Part shown: one piece after another, positions 8,601-16,445 of the stretch
Numbering within the stretch: the stretch's first letter is position 1
How the letters are laid out: each line of letters begins with the position of its first letter
NCBI GenBank assembly: GCA_947165435.1
Contig: CAMVAI010000017.1
Location: forward strand, 1-46,005
Source of the DNA: an uncultured Prevotella sp.
GTDB taxonomy: Bacteria > Bacteroidota > Bacteroidia > Bacteroidales > Bacteroidaceae
DNA: 46,005 nt
Reading direction: 5' to 3'
Notes under the pieces: model-generated
Databases searched by the model: none
The model's input: only the letters and a program-made list of their open reading frames with translations
What the model was told of the DNA's origin: nothing
Position numbers and translations under genes: made by a program

Positions 8601-10942
8601 ATGTTCGACACCAGGATGTCTTTCTCCTGCTTGAAATAGACATTGCGCGTGTTGTAGCCGCTATTCACATAGTCAACAAGGTTTAACAGCATGGCATCCT
8701 CGATGATGAACGGGTCGGTCTTGGAACCGAAGCCCTTGGAGAAGGTGTATCTATAATTCATAAAATATGAATATAGCGTATTGCTGCCCTGCCGTATGAT
8801 ATACTTATCGCCCACCTTAAACGATGAGCCTCCATAGTCACTCTTGCTATACCACTGCGACAGGTATTGGTCTTGTTTGGTAAGGCCCATCGAATAGGGC
8901 GACGGAATGAGGACGGCGATTTCCTTACGACTTTCCGTTGACTTATAACCTACGGAGGTGACTTTTTCTAAAGTCGGATCGCCTTTTGATTTATACGCCT
9001 TGTAGTCAAGAACATACTGATACTTCAGCTCGCTTGGCCGACTCGCAAAACCGCAGCCGCCACGGTCGCCGCCATCGGTGTATTCTTTTACACCACTGGG
9101 GCTTTTCCCTCTTTCCTTTCCTAAGACCCAAGTCCTATTATTGGTATCACAGGTATAATTACTAACATTTTCTGTAGAAACACCAGCGGTACCACCGTCG
9201 CCAGCATTAGAGCCATCACCGTTTCGACCACCTTTGCCTCCATTCGAGAAAACCTTGTAGAAACCTGTCCCTGCCCACTCATGGGAGCCTCTGGCACCGC
9301 CGCCACCGCCGCCACCGCCGGGGCCGCCGGTACCGATACCGGTGGCAGCACCGCCGAAGCCGCCGGCACCGCCGCCACCGCCGCCGGGAATACTATAGTC
9401 GTTACCTCCATAACGCAGACAGCTTTTGCCTGCTCTGCCGGCACTACCGGCCTTGCCTTGGTCGCCGCCATTGGCCTCCACTTTGAGACCATTGGATACA
9501 TACAGCTGGCCCATGTCATCGGCGGTGCGACCGGAAGAGCCTGCACTGCCAGCTATGCCATTTTCTGACCATGTCTTATAATACCAGTCTCTATCAGGGG
9601 CGTTACCGCCAGCACCACCTGCGCCGCCACCAGTGCCGATGCCCGCACCGGCACCGCCACCGCCATTACCACCGGGGCCTCCGCGACCCTTTAGGGCCTC
9701 ATCCATTTTGTCGTAATTAGTAATCGATGAGTTTTCGCCGTCCGTACCATTAGCACCATTGGCAGCATTACCACCAGTGGCAACCACCGTTCCTTCGCCC
9801 TCTAAATAGAGCGTGCTGCTCCAGGGGAGAAGAATACCGGCACCGGCACCGTCGCGCCCAGAGGCATCGCCGCCTGTAGCCGTGAGCGTGACACCCTTGG
9901 GAACATAGATATATACCACCGATTGGGGGGGTATCGTGAGTCCGCTTCCAGTTGAGGAGTTGGTAAAACTAATAGTCTTGGTGACATAATAACGGCCAGA
10001 CTGAAGGGTTTTTCCTGACGAAGAACCCTCCGACAGTGTTTGCCAGCGAACATCCGAGAAGACACGCAGGTCGCTTACACCCTCGCCCTCAGATTCAAAT
10101 TTCTTCGGAACTGCCAACCCGCCGTGTAGCACCCACGAATCGGCCTGATTGGCATTCATCAGTTTGACCACCTCGGTCTGGTCGGTCTTGTTGTAGTGAT
10201 TCACATTTCGTAAGTCGTGCTGCGAAACGGTGAAGCTACCATCGTTAGTTCCCCAGCTCTGCCAATCACCATTATACCATAAGCAAAAGCGCAGATACTC
10301 GGCATTGGTCAAGCCTTGATCATAGACTCTTTTTAATTTCCAGCTGCCGCCACCGTTGCACCATCCTATGATTTCACCTACAAAGGTGCCTCCATAACTA
10401 TTTGTACTAATACTACCGTCAAAACGACAGTCGGTCATATACACATTTCCGTTATTAGAATGACCGATGAATCCACCACCGTGGCTTCCAGCGACATTCA
10501 CCGCCGTAGATACCCACACACGGTCGATCGTCATAGTGGGAGTACCCCCGGAAGCAATGCCAATCAGTCCGGCAGAGTGCATACCGCCGTAGATACGACC
10601 CCTCACGTGCAAATCCTTGATGGTACAATCGCCGGCATAGCAGAAGAGCGCGCAAGGCCTTCCGTCACCGCGCGAAATGTCAACTATCAGCGTATGGCCA
10701 TTGCCGTTGAAGGTGCCACGATAGGGGGTATCCTCGTATATGCCGACGCCTCCACCGGTGGTGATGTCAGCCTCCAAGGTGGCATCCACCCAATACTGGC
10801 CCCGGGACTTTTGTACTTCGTCACGGAACTTGTTCCAGTCGTCGTTGTTACGGATAGTAAAAGAGACAGCCGTTGCTTGCTCAATCCATAACGTGCTGCC
10901 AAGGCCGAAGAGCAGCATCCATGCAAATAATATCTTTTTCAT
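2636..10942 (-). CDS. Giant exported GLUG-repeat surface protein (2768 aa)
   Basis: A signal peptide (M-K-K-I-L-F-A-W-M-L-L-F-G-L-G) and no lipobox cysteine indicate export as a free protein. At least six blocks open with 'Y/F-D-G-G-G-H/F/Y-x-I' near residues 80, 805, 1085, 1360, 1870 and 2107, each followed by GLUG-type turns such as 'VGGIAGRLSGNGEISNC'; these predict a right-handed beta-helix. Residues ~395-555 are extremely Gly-rich. Residues ~1600-1680 contain a Listeria-Bacteroides (Flg_new) repeat ('YEFVGWNTQPDGKG', 'MTLYAVW'). The C-terminus ends 'SYNLQGQKVGDSYRG', then N-G-R-K-M-L-K-R, resembling the sorting-type C-terminal domains of Bacteroidetes. Its start overlaps the stop of the 1813-residue gene by ATGA, so translation is probably coupled. 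The likely role is adhesin or extracellular scaffold; the ligand is unknown. Confidence 0.88.
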   Translation of the reverse strand: MKKILFAWMLLFGLGSTLWIEQATAVSFTIRNNDDWNKFRDEVQKSRGQYWVDATLEADITTGGGVGIYEDTPYRGTFNGNGHTLIVDISRGDGRPCALFCYAGDCTIKDLHVRGRIYGGMHSAGLIGIASGGTPTMTIDRVWVSTAVNVAGSHGGGFIGHSNNGNVYMTDCRFDGSISTNSYGGTFVGEIIGWCNGGGSWKLKRVYDQGLTNAEYLRFCLWYNGDWQSWGTNDGSFTVSQHDLRNVNHYNKTDQTEVVKLMNANQADSWVLHGGLAVPKKFESEGEGVSDLRVFSDVRWQTLSEGSSSGKTLQSGRYYVTKTISFTNSSTGSGLTIPPQSVVYIYVPKGVTLTATGGDASGRDGAGAGILLPWSSTLYLEGEGTVVATGGNAANGANGTDGENSSITNYDKMDEALKGRGGPGGNGGGGAGAGIGTGGGAGGAGGNAPDRDWYYKTWSENGIAGSAGSSGRTADDMGQLYVSNGLKVEANGGDQGKAGSAGRAGKSCLRYGGNDYSIPGGGGGGAGGFGGAATGIGTGGPGGGGGGGGARGSHEWAGTGFYKVFSNGGKGGRNGDGSNAGDGGTAGVSTENVSNYTCDTNNRTWVLGKERGKSPSGVKEYTDGGDRGGCGFASRPSELKYQYVLDYKAYKSKGDPTLEKVTSVGYKSTESRKEIAVLIPSPYSMGLTKQDQYLSQWYSKSDYGGSSFKVGDKYIIRQGSNTLYSYFMNYRYTFSKGFGSKTDPFIIEDAMLLNLVDYVNSGYNTRNVYFKQEKDILVSNILKAYHRSSQWTPIGYDIPFEGDYDGGGFCIRDGEIGSKADDKNLSAVGIFGKVLGAVHNVGVENITVPWPVDGDARCGTLAGMLMGDQIEQCAGQISNCYVVKSHVNANYGGVFLGAMEANTSISYCHEIGNGLQGGHAASFSSIISSNAKVDKCFTGGTSFSADGYNKATNSRTRVSSSQMASGEITWLLNDRSPFGVAWRQDIDIEGGHRDAHPVLNAASAQVYCDNNKYSNNVMGPLTVFTGKGTANEPFLISSMDELTKLGEYCNNGNRSIGVHFRQTADIDCGGRFMSPIGYGDGHIFEGIYDGDGHTIRNGDIGGSISVGVFGEVTGKVTHLAIEGMTIKWQSDSARVGGIAGRLSGNGEISNCLVKDCTVTGHAETGVAGGIVADMLGNAVVRNSLAYNNTVSAASMGSICAEMLDAGTSLMRCYTDGKSLVNSKADHGTVSDSYPGQNTYILASGAVAYGLNGGVDTPDPIWFQNLNQGSNPDLAPVFQNDHAMVFKIDDVYTNDGEQLSKLGDGTAENPYKIGSPEDLKKLIISIGQMRRSNFHVLQTADIDLRDSLMVPIGTGTAGFEGHYDGGGYVVRNINMHNYYQEANIGLFNNILGTVERLGIENGTFKADGAATRVGAIAGKLSGEGVLRNCFVKETTVDFNNMPGVVVGALVGEQTGSSRIESCYGYKNTVAGQYDGQSHYGHIVGYISGDAAISHAYTDGPSLCADRQSGADNITDSETDVSAFRFNSGALCYQLNGSRDNGTTWRQKLLADAAPVTNPGQPSVFLHTLDYQSMFTNTNDVPYSARLTLDPNHDGIPGTDYEVFEADDSLFVPTFKLAPYADSQSRLNYEFVGWNTQPDGKGDFYAADGELTPKQAMTLYAVWGLKVPTENDENGKGRIVPLDANTVYYKIYDEGGHSSPYGYDYKGKLTLSAPNKHFILLGGTVSTEAVGSDGTPRDYMVVYDGDYTRTTKLANEKGDTIFFSPVNGEKTDIGMMMSSGNEMTIEFVTDDTNCFDGLDLTVAVLPNEILTLNGTGTKDAPFQVANMYDLLTVDNYINTTGDSQIYIKQVADIDMEKEVFTPLASGVKSFEGHYDGGGFEIQNMVMTSGGSGAVGLFHNLSGTVEHLGIVNSTFTAVKGDTLAGSFAGRLTGEGQIRNCYAKDNTLSRDKDVAAAMGALAGAQADSSLIEYCLAYHNAGTTSAAGKRSVKSLQHHIFTNQDFTDEQFASGEVCHRLNGGKTDDGVWRQTLGIDNVPGFSNLQGVVYTYRKNDETAYSNTHIHRPQYYISNAEEFRRFVGQDGDIYLTQDIDLDQWNGNVRLRGNFDGGGHTITYHASFSSEGFFREVCSGASLKHLRLDGSIMANHGVSGITQENRGTITDCHFNGNYTYIGFPLFAFGGKAILEILEEFGFITLLNEGTIDHCSTTCNAGFARNNNVHIWPVSKAEDGVSNCTWIDPDDRSQYSMLKRLAAETMADYPVYAQGIIDAVGVDLYVGGTRYTAQGRHLSSLTLYDGRPFVCPAEVKIDEIIYERKSTGWAYEPWVLPFAYTIDDKMIRESGETESSTAAIEFYRFEKDSTGNIVPKLIERGTTYQVAANEPLAFRTTIPADTYYQFKMRLVKNGASQPLTIQMPKGGVAMTISSPKDEAFVKASYEGEPAYAMKEEALKYVWNNDAEDFILSDGQANLKPFRYYLQYADKATGNIEPWEQTDWARRERRAQAQQQSAPRRASRRSDFTKLTAEGWQPIIIDYDNVTVTEEMLNDYEILALSDIYDEATNLDGDDRRYAVTVIYEPVEAGTELLVAHPLLVRAKRADVAPLSLDAVGSEINEMMTWALENGQEDKVMDFLEENHLWCATFAGRYDVWQLPMPERNSLLSEAGALIFNNTGSEPYFYRVGADDGVFMQPMSYCFTAYDEQTYENLPLDGDRINVVVFGYTAPEGDVTGINDVNGDKAAADGNGEGDSYNLQGQKVGDSYRGIVVKNGRKMLKR

Positions 10943-13900
10943 TTCCTGAATACTTTTCGTCCGTTTTGTATAATTACACCCTTATAAGAGGCATCAACGC
11001 GCTGTCCATTGAGGTTATAGGAGTAACCACTCCCCTCGCCCCTGGGAGAGGGGCTGGGGGTGAGGCTGATACCCGTCGTCTCCGCATCAGTCTCTGCCCC
11101 GATGAACTCCACGAACACACGGTTGCCAATGAGCTGCAGGGGCTCGTAGGTATTGGTATTGAGCACCGAAATGCAATAGCTCATGGGAGGCGTGGTGCGC
11201 TTGTCGGTCGCTGTGGGATAATTGAATGTCTGCTCCAGATAGTTGTCGTTGAACATCAAGCAGCCACTATCCACCCAGTCAGCATACGACTCAGACAGAG
11301 GCAGTGGCCAGATGTCGAGACGATTGCCGAACGAAGCCACCCAATAGTGCGGCAGGTTGAAGAGCTCGGTCAGGTCGATGTCGGTAACGTCGGTGTCGTC
11401 TAAGCCGCCGGTGCCGTCAGTGCCGTCGGTGCTGCCAGTACCGTCGTAGAGCAGCGACTGCAGCAGCTCGGCTACAATCTCCTCACCCATCTGCTCGGTC
11501 ACCAACGGCGTGGCATCGGAACGCTTGGCACGTACCAGCAGCGGTATGGCCACAGGCAGTTCCTCGTAGCTGTCGGCTATCTGATAGACGAGTGATATGG
11601 CAGAGAGCGGCGAGTTGCTGTTCTCATCGACCACCGTGGCATCGAGGTCGGTGAGATAGGCCACCTCGTAGTCGTCGAGCATCTGGGCGGTGATGCTCTG
11701 CGGCTGGCGCGGGTCGAGGAAGATGGGCTGCCAGCCGTCGGCCATTGCTGCCGACAGGCGGCGCGGAGCAGCCGGGGCTCTCTTGCCTGATGCTGACTTG
11801 TCATTCTTGCCCCACTTGGTGTATGTATAGGACACGAAGTCGTTGCGCTTCACATTATAGAACTGTATATAGAAGTGGTAGGGATCGATGGCGACAGAGT
11901 CGGAAAGGACAAAGTCCTGCTTGGCGGTATCCCACACATACATCATACCTTCCTTGGCCACCTTGGCCGGTACGGTATCGTAGGCGGCATAGAACAGGCC
12001 TCTGTCCCAGAGCGATGCATAGAGTGAAATGGGCTTGTTGTCGGTGGCCTGGATAGTGATGGGACCACGGTCGTTGGTCAGCACGAATTCGGTGGCATCG
12101 CCCTTCACCATCATGGGTTCGTTGGCTACATATTCGATAGATGCGGGAGACTGGCTGAGCGTCATCTTGACACCCTTCGGATCGATTTTCGGCACCTTAT
12201 TTTCCACTACAGCCTTATGATACTCGAACGAGCCGTTGCCGGCGATGCGGTTAAACTGGAACGGGAGCACCCACTGCTCCAAATCGCTGGAAGCGGGGCG
12301 CTTATAGACGATGCGGTTGACCTGGACATCACTGGTGCAGACGAACGGCTGGCCGTCAACGATGGTGAGCTGGTCGAGCGTGGCGCCGCTTACCACACGG
12401 ATGGTGTCGGTGCCGGACACGATGCGGGGATTGGTCTTGTCAAGGATGCCCTGGGCATAGACAGGATGGTCCTTGCGGGCAGCCTCGGCGATGTTACGCA
12501 GCGTAGGATACTGGTTCCGCTCGGTAGGACTAATCCAGTGGCTGTTGGTGATATTGCTATTGCCCTGGTAGCACAGCGGATTCTGATCGACAATGGTCTG
12601 AGAATTGGGGGCTGTCAGTTCGGCAGTGGCAGAACAGTATTCTATCTTGCTGGCATCTTTGTCAATGATGCAGGCAATGGCAGAGACGTAGTCAGGCACC
12701 TTAGTCGGTATCGCCGATTTCACAGCAAGCTTACGGAGGCGTCCGGAGAAATGGCAGTCGCTGATGGTGCCCTGGTTCTCAAAGGTGATACCGCCACAGT
12801 TGGTGGTAGTCTCTACATTACCGACGACGCGCAGGTTCTTGAGCACGGCGCCTCTTCTGATTTTCGAGAACAGTCCGTTGCAGCCGTCTGTGGCATTGTA
12901 CTTGATGGTATGTCCGCCACCTTCGAAAGTGCCATTCAGCACCACGCTCTTTTCCCAGTTGTTCAGCTCAATGTCTCGGGCGAGATAGAAGGTGCCTTGC
13001 TTCTCGTGGATTTCGGCAAACTGATTGGGAGTATAGATGTAAAGGCCCGGCAGTGTCGTGGCACTGAGACGGACGTCGTGGGCAGGCATCGTGAACGAGA
13101 AGAAATAGACGTTGTCGTAATTGTCGGTGAACGCGCAGTCCTGGGCATTGCTGCCGTCGGAGGCGGCGACAGTGACACTGCCGAGGTGGTTGACGCCGAC
13201 CACTTTGAGAGACGCACGAACCACGGTGCCGGCAGTAGCAGTCTTCTGCGAGATATTGACCAAGAAGACGTCGGACGGAAGGTTGAACTCGATAGCGAAA
13301 CCGTCGCCGTATTTTGCCTTGATGCTGCCGGCAAGGACGGGATAGGTCTCGGTCATATTCTTGGTCGAAGCAACAAGATTAGTGGGATTAGTGACACTCG
13401 CGCCACCACAGACCTCTGCCCACAGGTTGGCATCGTTCTGGATATATTTGTTGTTCTCGATGGTGCTGTTCTTCATGTCGTTGCAAATCATGTATGCACG
13501 GCCTATCCGCTTGACGAGCAGACCATTGAAGACATTGTTCTTCAGGGTAGCGCCCTCCGCCTGATAGGCGATGCCGCAGCTGGTGTTGGCATCGAGGGCC
13601 TCGCAGAGGACATGGCAATGCGAGATGATACCGCCCTTACCGTTCTGACCGGCCACACCGCCAGCACAGCCATCCTTCTGGGTGTTCCGCACGGTGCCGC
13701 TCACCTCACAGTCTTCGATGACACCGAGGTTGACTCCGGCTATTCCACCGAGGTAGCTTTCACTTTGCTTCACGTTGGCCTTGACATACAGATGCCTTAC
13801 GGAACCTTCCGAAGTCACGGTGCCAAAGAGGCTGGACTGGCCACCATAGGTGATGCGATGGCCGTTGCCGTCGAAATAGCCCGTGAGCTGGATATTCTTG

Positions 13901-16380
13901 TTATAATTGTTGCCCAGGTCAAGGTCATTTTCCAAACGGAACTCACCATTCTTCCAAGAGATACTGTCTATCTGCTCCGCAGTGGTGATGGGCACGATAA
14001 ACTCCGGCAACAAGGTGAAGTAAGCGGTCGGCATTTCAAACGAATAGGTACCGGCACCTGTATTGGCATCCACGCTTTCTTCCTTCAGGGTGAGCACACC
14101 GGCAGGCTGGGTCTTGATCTGCTTCAGCTTGCTACCCGGCCGGAGTGAGACCGTGAGCTGCACCTTCTCGCCTAAGTGCGGCTTTGTGGTACTGACCGCT
14201 ATCTTTCCACCATAAGTATTTACTACATCTATTTTCAGTGTGTCAACATCGGGAGTAAATATGATATCTTCGTTGTCTTCCATGAGATAGTGAGCATAAA
14301 ACTCATGGGTGCTCACGCTGACACTGTCAGCCAGTATTATCATAGGAGAACCGTTGCTGCTGTTGTTGCCGGAAGTATTACTACCTGAATTGTTACCGCT
14401 TCCGGAATCAGCTTGGCTTCTGAAAACAGTGCTGCTCCCCCTATAAGCGGGGCTATCGAAATCAGTGCCCGGTTCTTCGCCACCGCCGGAACCGCCACCG
14501 CCACCGCCGGGATTGTCACCGCCGGGATTGTCACCGCCAGGATTGTCACCGCTACCACCACCACCTTGAGGATCGGTCGGAGGCACATCTTTGGCCTTGG
14601 TGACAGAGTAGATGGCATGAGTGGCATCGCCCTTACCTTTAATCACGATGAGGTCGTTCTTCATCGCCTGCACGCTGTCGCCCTCCTCGCCGGTGACGGT
14701 ATTGCGCAGCGTCAGGGTAGCATGTTCGTTTTTAGCGACTTTCACTTTGTTCAGCTGAGCAGAAGGCGTAAAGTCGATAGTGACATCGTATTTATCCATC
14801 GTGAAGAGAAGCACGTCTTCGTTGCGGATGGTATCGGCCGACGTGGGAACCAGCAGACAGAGGTCGTCGAACATCGGTCCTTCGTAGGCTCGTTTCCTGA
14901 TGGTATCTTGACCCTCGGCTTCAACGACGACATTCAACTCGCGGACATTCACACTTATCTGGCTCATTTTAAACTCGGTCTCCCAGCCATTGTTCTTGGA
15001 ATGAAGGTCGGCGACAACCACAGCAGGTTCTTTAATAAAGTCACCACTTGGCACCAGGCTTACCTTGGCTACACTCGCCTGTCGGGGATTGGCACTGACA
15101 ATAGTCGCAATGCTGACTTGCCCGTCTTTGACGGCACTCTCCGGATAAGTGAGGCCGGCGAGCGAGACGGTCTGCGACATACTGTTCTTCACACTGGTAC
15201 TCCAATACATGTTGCCCGTGGAGTCAGCAAACGCCTTCATGGAAAGACAGCGCTTGCTGAGATAGTCGTTGGACTCTTTCCAGCCATCCATGCCCTCGTC
15301 GGCAAAACTGTTCTTGAGCATGTTATGGTAAGCCATAGGAGACTTCGGGGCACCTGCATACGTACATTTGACGCTGTATCCTTCGGGCATCTGGAACAAC
15401 ACAGGCACCTGCTGCCCCTTGCGGGCAAAGTTGGGGAAACCGGGAATCATCTCGGGAACATAGTATTTCACGCGGTTGCACTTCGCCTTGTCGTTGACAG
15501 AGATGCTATAGACTTGCTCAGGAATCACCTTGACTTCGACATCGCTCAAATCGACCTTGAAACGATAGACAACCTTCCATCGGCCATCCTCTTGCAGTAC
15601 AGGTTTGCCCACCATCCACCACGACTTACAACCCTCAAAAGAGACATTGGGGATCATGCCCTGCTTGGCCAGCATGGTCACTTCAACCTCTTCGCGTGTT
15701 TTCGGTTTCTTATTGCTCAATGCCACTTCGACTTCATGAGTTGTCGAGACAGAAACGCTGTAGTTGATTTTGGCAAATCGGGGTGTGACGTGAACAGTCT
15801 TATCCTCGTTGGGCATGAGAATGGTGAGCTGCTTGTTCGTCTTCGTACAGAGCGCAGGTTCGACATTGAGAATCTCCACATCCACCAGCTCATAGAGGGT
15901 ATCGGCTTTCACACTCAGCACGATAGGTGCCTTCGGCACATTCCTTGCCACAGTAGAGTCTTTCGTTCCTTTATCCACACCATACAACGCTTTCACGGTG
16001 CCGCCCTCAGTGGGATGAACAATCAGCGTACGCAAAGGGGCAAATTCAGCCCATACCTCGACATCCGCATCAGGCATCTCAAACTCGAACGTCTGTCTGT
16101 TGGCACGGTCATCGGGGAAAGGAGCTTTACACGTTGCCTCATTGGGCGCGCCGATTTTACCGTTTTTGTCAACGGTAGCAAAGAAGACTCCCTGCGACAA
16201 ACCAAAGCCATCCCCCGGCTCACAATCGACAACCACGATTTTTCCTGAGTCAGCAGTTTGACCAGGAATACTGATCGATCCGTGCTGGAGGTTTGCACGT
16301 AATCTGATGCTATAGGTGCCTGCCGACACTGTGAGCGAGCAAAGCAACATCAATACTAATAATATTCGGGAAGTCTTCAT
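10939..16380 (-). CDS. Giant exported GLUG/InlB-B-like surface protein (1813 aa)
   Basis: The signal peptide is M-K-T-S-R-I-L-L-V-L-M-L-L-C-S-L-T-V-S-A. The N-terminal half has divergent InlB-B-like beta modules ('LQHGSISIPGQTADSG', 'PTEGGTVKALYG'). A Gly/Pro linker follows at residues ~600-640, with a tandem G-D-N-P-G unit encoded by 15-bp DNA repeats at about 14507-14552. GLUG beta-helix blocks start near residues 835 ('YFDGNGHRITY') and 1155 ('TFEGGGHTIKY'). The last ~500 residues are paralogous to those of the 2768-residue protein (shared 'HPVYAQGILD', 'EQWVLPF', 'ADGWQPIFLD', 'PLLVRAKRSD'). It ends in the same 'YNLNGQRV ... NGRKVFRK' type of C-terminal domain. A GC-rich palindromic repeat is inserted in frame just before that domain. 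Role: probable adhesin or scaffold. Confidence 0.88.
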   Translation of the reverse strand: MKTSRILLVLMLLCSLTVSAGTYSIRLRANLQHGSISIPGQTADSGKIVVVDCEPGDGFGLSQGVFFATVDKNGKIGAPNEATCKAPFPDDRANRQTFEFEMPDADVEVWAEFAPLRTLIVHPTEGGTVKALYGVDKGTKDSTVARNVPKAPIVLSVKADTLYELVDVEILNVEPALCTKTNKQLTILMPNEDKTVHVTPRFAKINYSVSVSTTHEVEVALSNKKPKTREEVEVTMLAKQGMIPNVSFEGCKSWWMVGKPVLQEDGRWKVVYRFKVDLSDVEVKVIPEQVYSISVNDKAKCNRVKYYVPEMIPGFPNFARKGQQVPVLFQMPEGYSVKCTYAGAPKSPMAYHNMLKNSFADEGMDGWKESNDYLSKRCLSMKAFADSTGNMYWSTSVKNSMSQTVSLAGLTYPESAVKDGQVSIATIVSANPRQASVAKVSLVPSGDFIKEPAVVVADLHSKNNGWETEFKMSQISVNVRELNVVVEAEGQDTIRKRAYEGPMFDDLCLLVPTSADTIRNEDVLLFTMDKYDVTIDFTPSAQLNKVKVAKNEHATLTLRNTVTGEEGDSVQAMKNDLIVIKGKGDATHAIYSVTKAKDVPPTDPQGGGGSGDNPGGDNPGGDNPGGGGGGSGGGEEPGTDFDSPAYRGSSTVFRSQADSGSGNNSGSNTSGNNSSNGSPMIILADSVSVSTHEFYAHYLMEDNEDIIFTPDVDTLKIDVVNTYGGKIAVSTTKPHLGEKVQLTVSLRPGSKLKQIKTQPAGVLTLKEESVDANTGAGTYSFEMPTAYFTLLPEFIVPITTAEQIDSISWKNGEFRLENDLDLGNNYNKNIQLTGYFDGNGHRITYGGQSSLFGTVTSEGSVRHLYVKANVKQSESYLGGIAGVNLGVIEDCEVSGTVRNTQKDGCAGGVAGQNGKGGIISHCHVLCEALDANTSCGIAYQAEGATLKNNVFNGLLVKRIGRAYMICNDMKNSTIENNKYIQNDANLWAEVCGGASVTNPTNLVASTKNMTETYPVLAGSIKAKYGDGFAIEFNLPSDVFLVNISQKTATAGTVVRASLKVVGVNHLGSVTVAASDGSNAQDCAFTDNYDNVYFFSFTMPAHDVRLSATTLPGLYIYTPNQFAEIHEKQGTFYLARDIELNNWEKSVVLNGTFEGGGHTIKYNATDGCNGLFSKIRRGAVLKNLRVVGNVETTTNCGGITFENQGTISDCHFSGRLRKLAVKSAIPTKVPDYVSAIACIIDKDASKIEYCSATAELTAPNSQTIVDQNPLCYQGNSNITNSHWISPTERNQYPTLRNIAEAARKDHPVYAQGILDKTNPRIVSGTDTIRVVSGATLDQLTIVDGQPFVCTSDVQVNRIVYKRPASSDLEQWVLPFQFNRIAGNGSFEYHKAVVENKVPKIDPKGVKMTLSQSPASIEYVANEPMMVKGDATEFVLTNDRGPITIQATDNKPISLYASLWDRGLFYAAYDTVPAKVAKEGMMYVWDTAKQDFVLSDSVAIDPYHFYIQFYNVKRNDFVSYTYTKWGKNDKSASGKRAPAAPRRLSAAMADGWQPIFLDPRQPQSITAQMLDDYEVAYLTDLDATVVDENSNSPLSAISLVYQIADSYEELPVAIPLLVRAKRSDATPLVTEQMGEEIVAELLQSLLYDGTGSTDGTDGTGGLDDTDVTDIDLTELFNLPHYWVASFGNRLDIWPLPLSESYADWVDSGCLMFNDNYLEQTFNYPTATDKRTTPPMSYCISVLNTNTYEPLQLIGNRVFVEFIGAETDAETTGISLTPSPSPRGEGSGYSYNLNGQRVDASYKGVIIQNGRKVFRK
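11027..11066 (-). repeat. GC-rich palindromic repeat inserted in frame
   Basis: This copy lies inside the 1813-residue protein gene and encodes the peptide S-L-T-P-S-P-S-P-R-G-E-G. The DNA has the CCCCTC/GAGGGG palindrome seen in the intergenic copies at 31310-31354 and 31531-31575. The peptide sits between the acidic linker and the C-terminal Y-N-L-N-G-Q block, and the paralogous 2768-residue protein has unrelated sequence there. This supports insertion of a mobile-like short repeat into a tolerant linker. Confidence 0.7.
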
Positions 16381-16445
16381 TACTGTTCTTTAATTGTTAA
16401 TCATTTCATCCGTTTTGTCGTTTCGTATTAGCATACTGCGAGGGG

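Noticed and set aside
12217..16248. Two long plus-strand open frames (12217-14148 and 14413-16248)
   Set aside because: They are antisense to the 1813-residue protein gene, which has a signal peptide, GLUG repeats and a C-terminal domain. The antisense frames show none of these.
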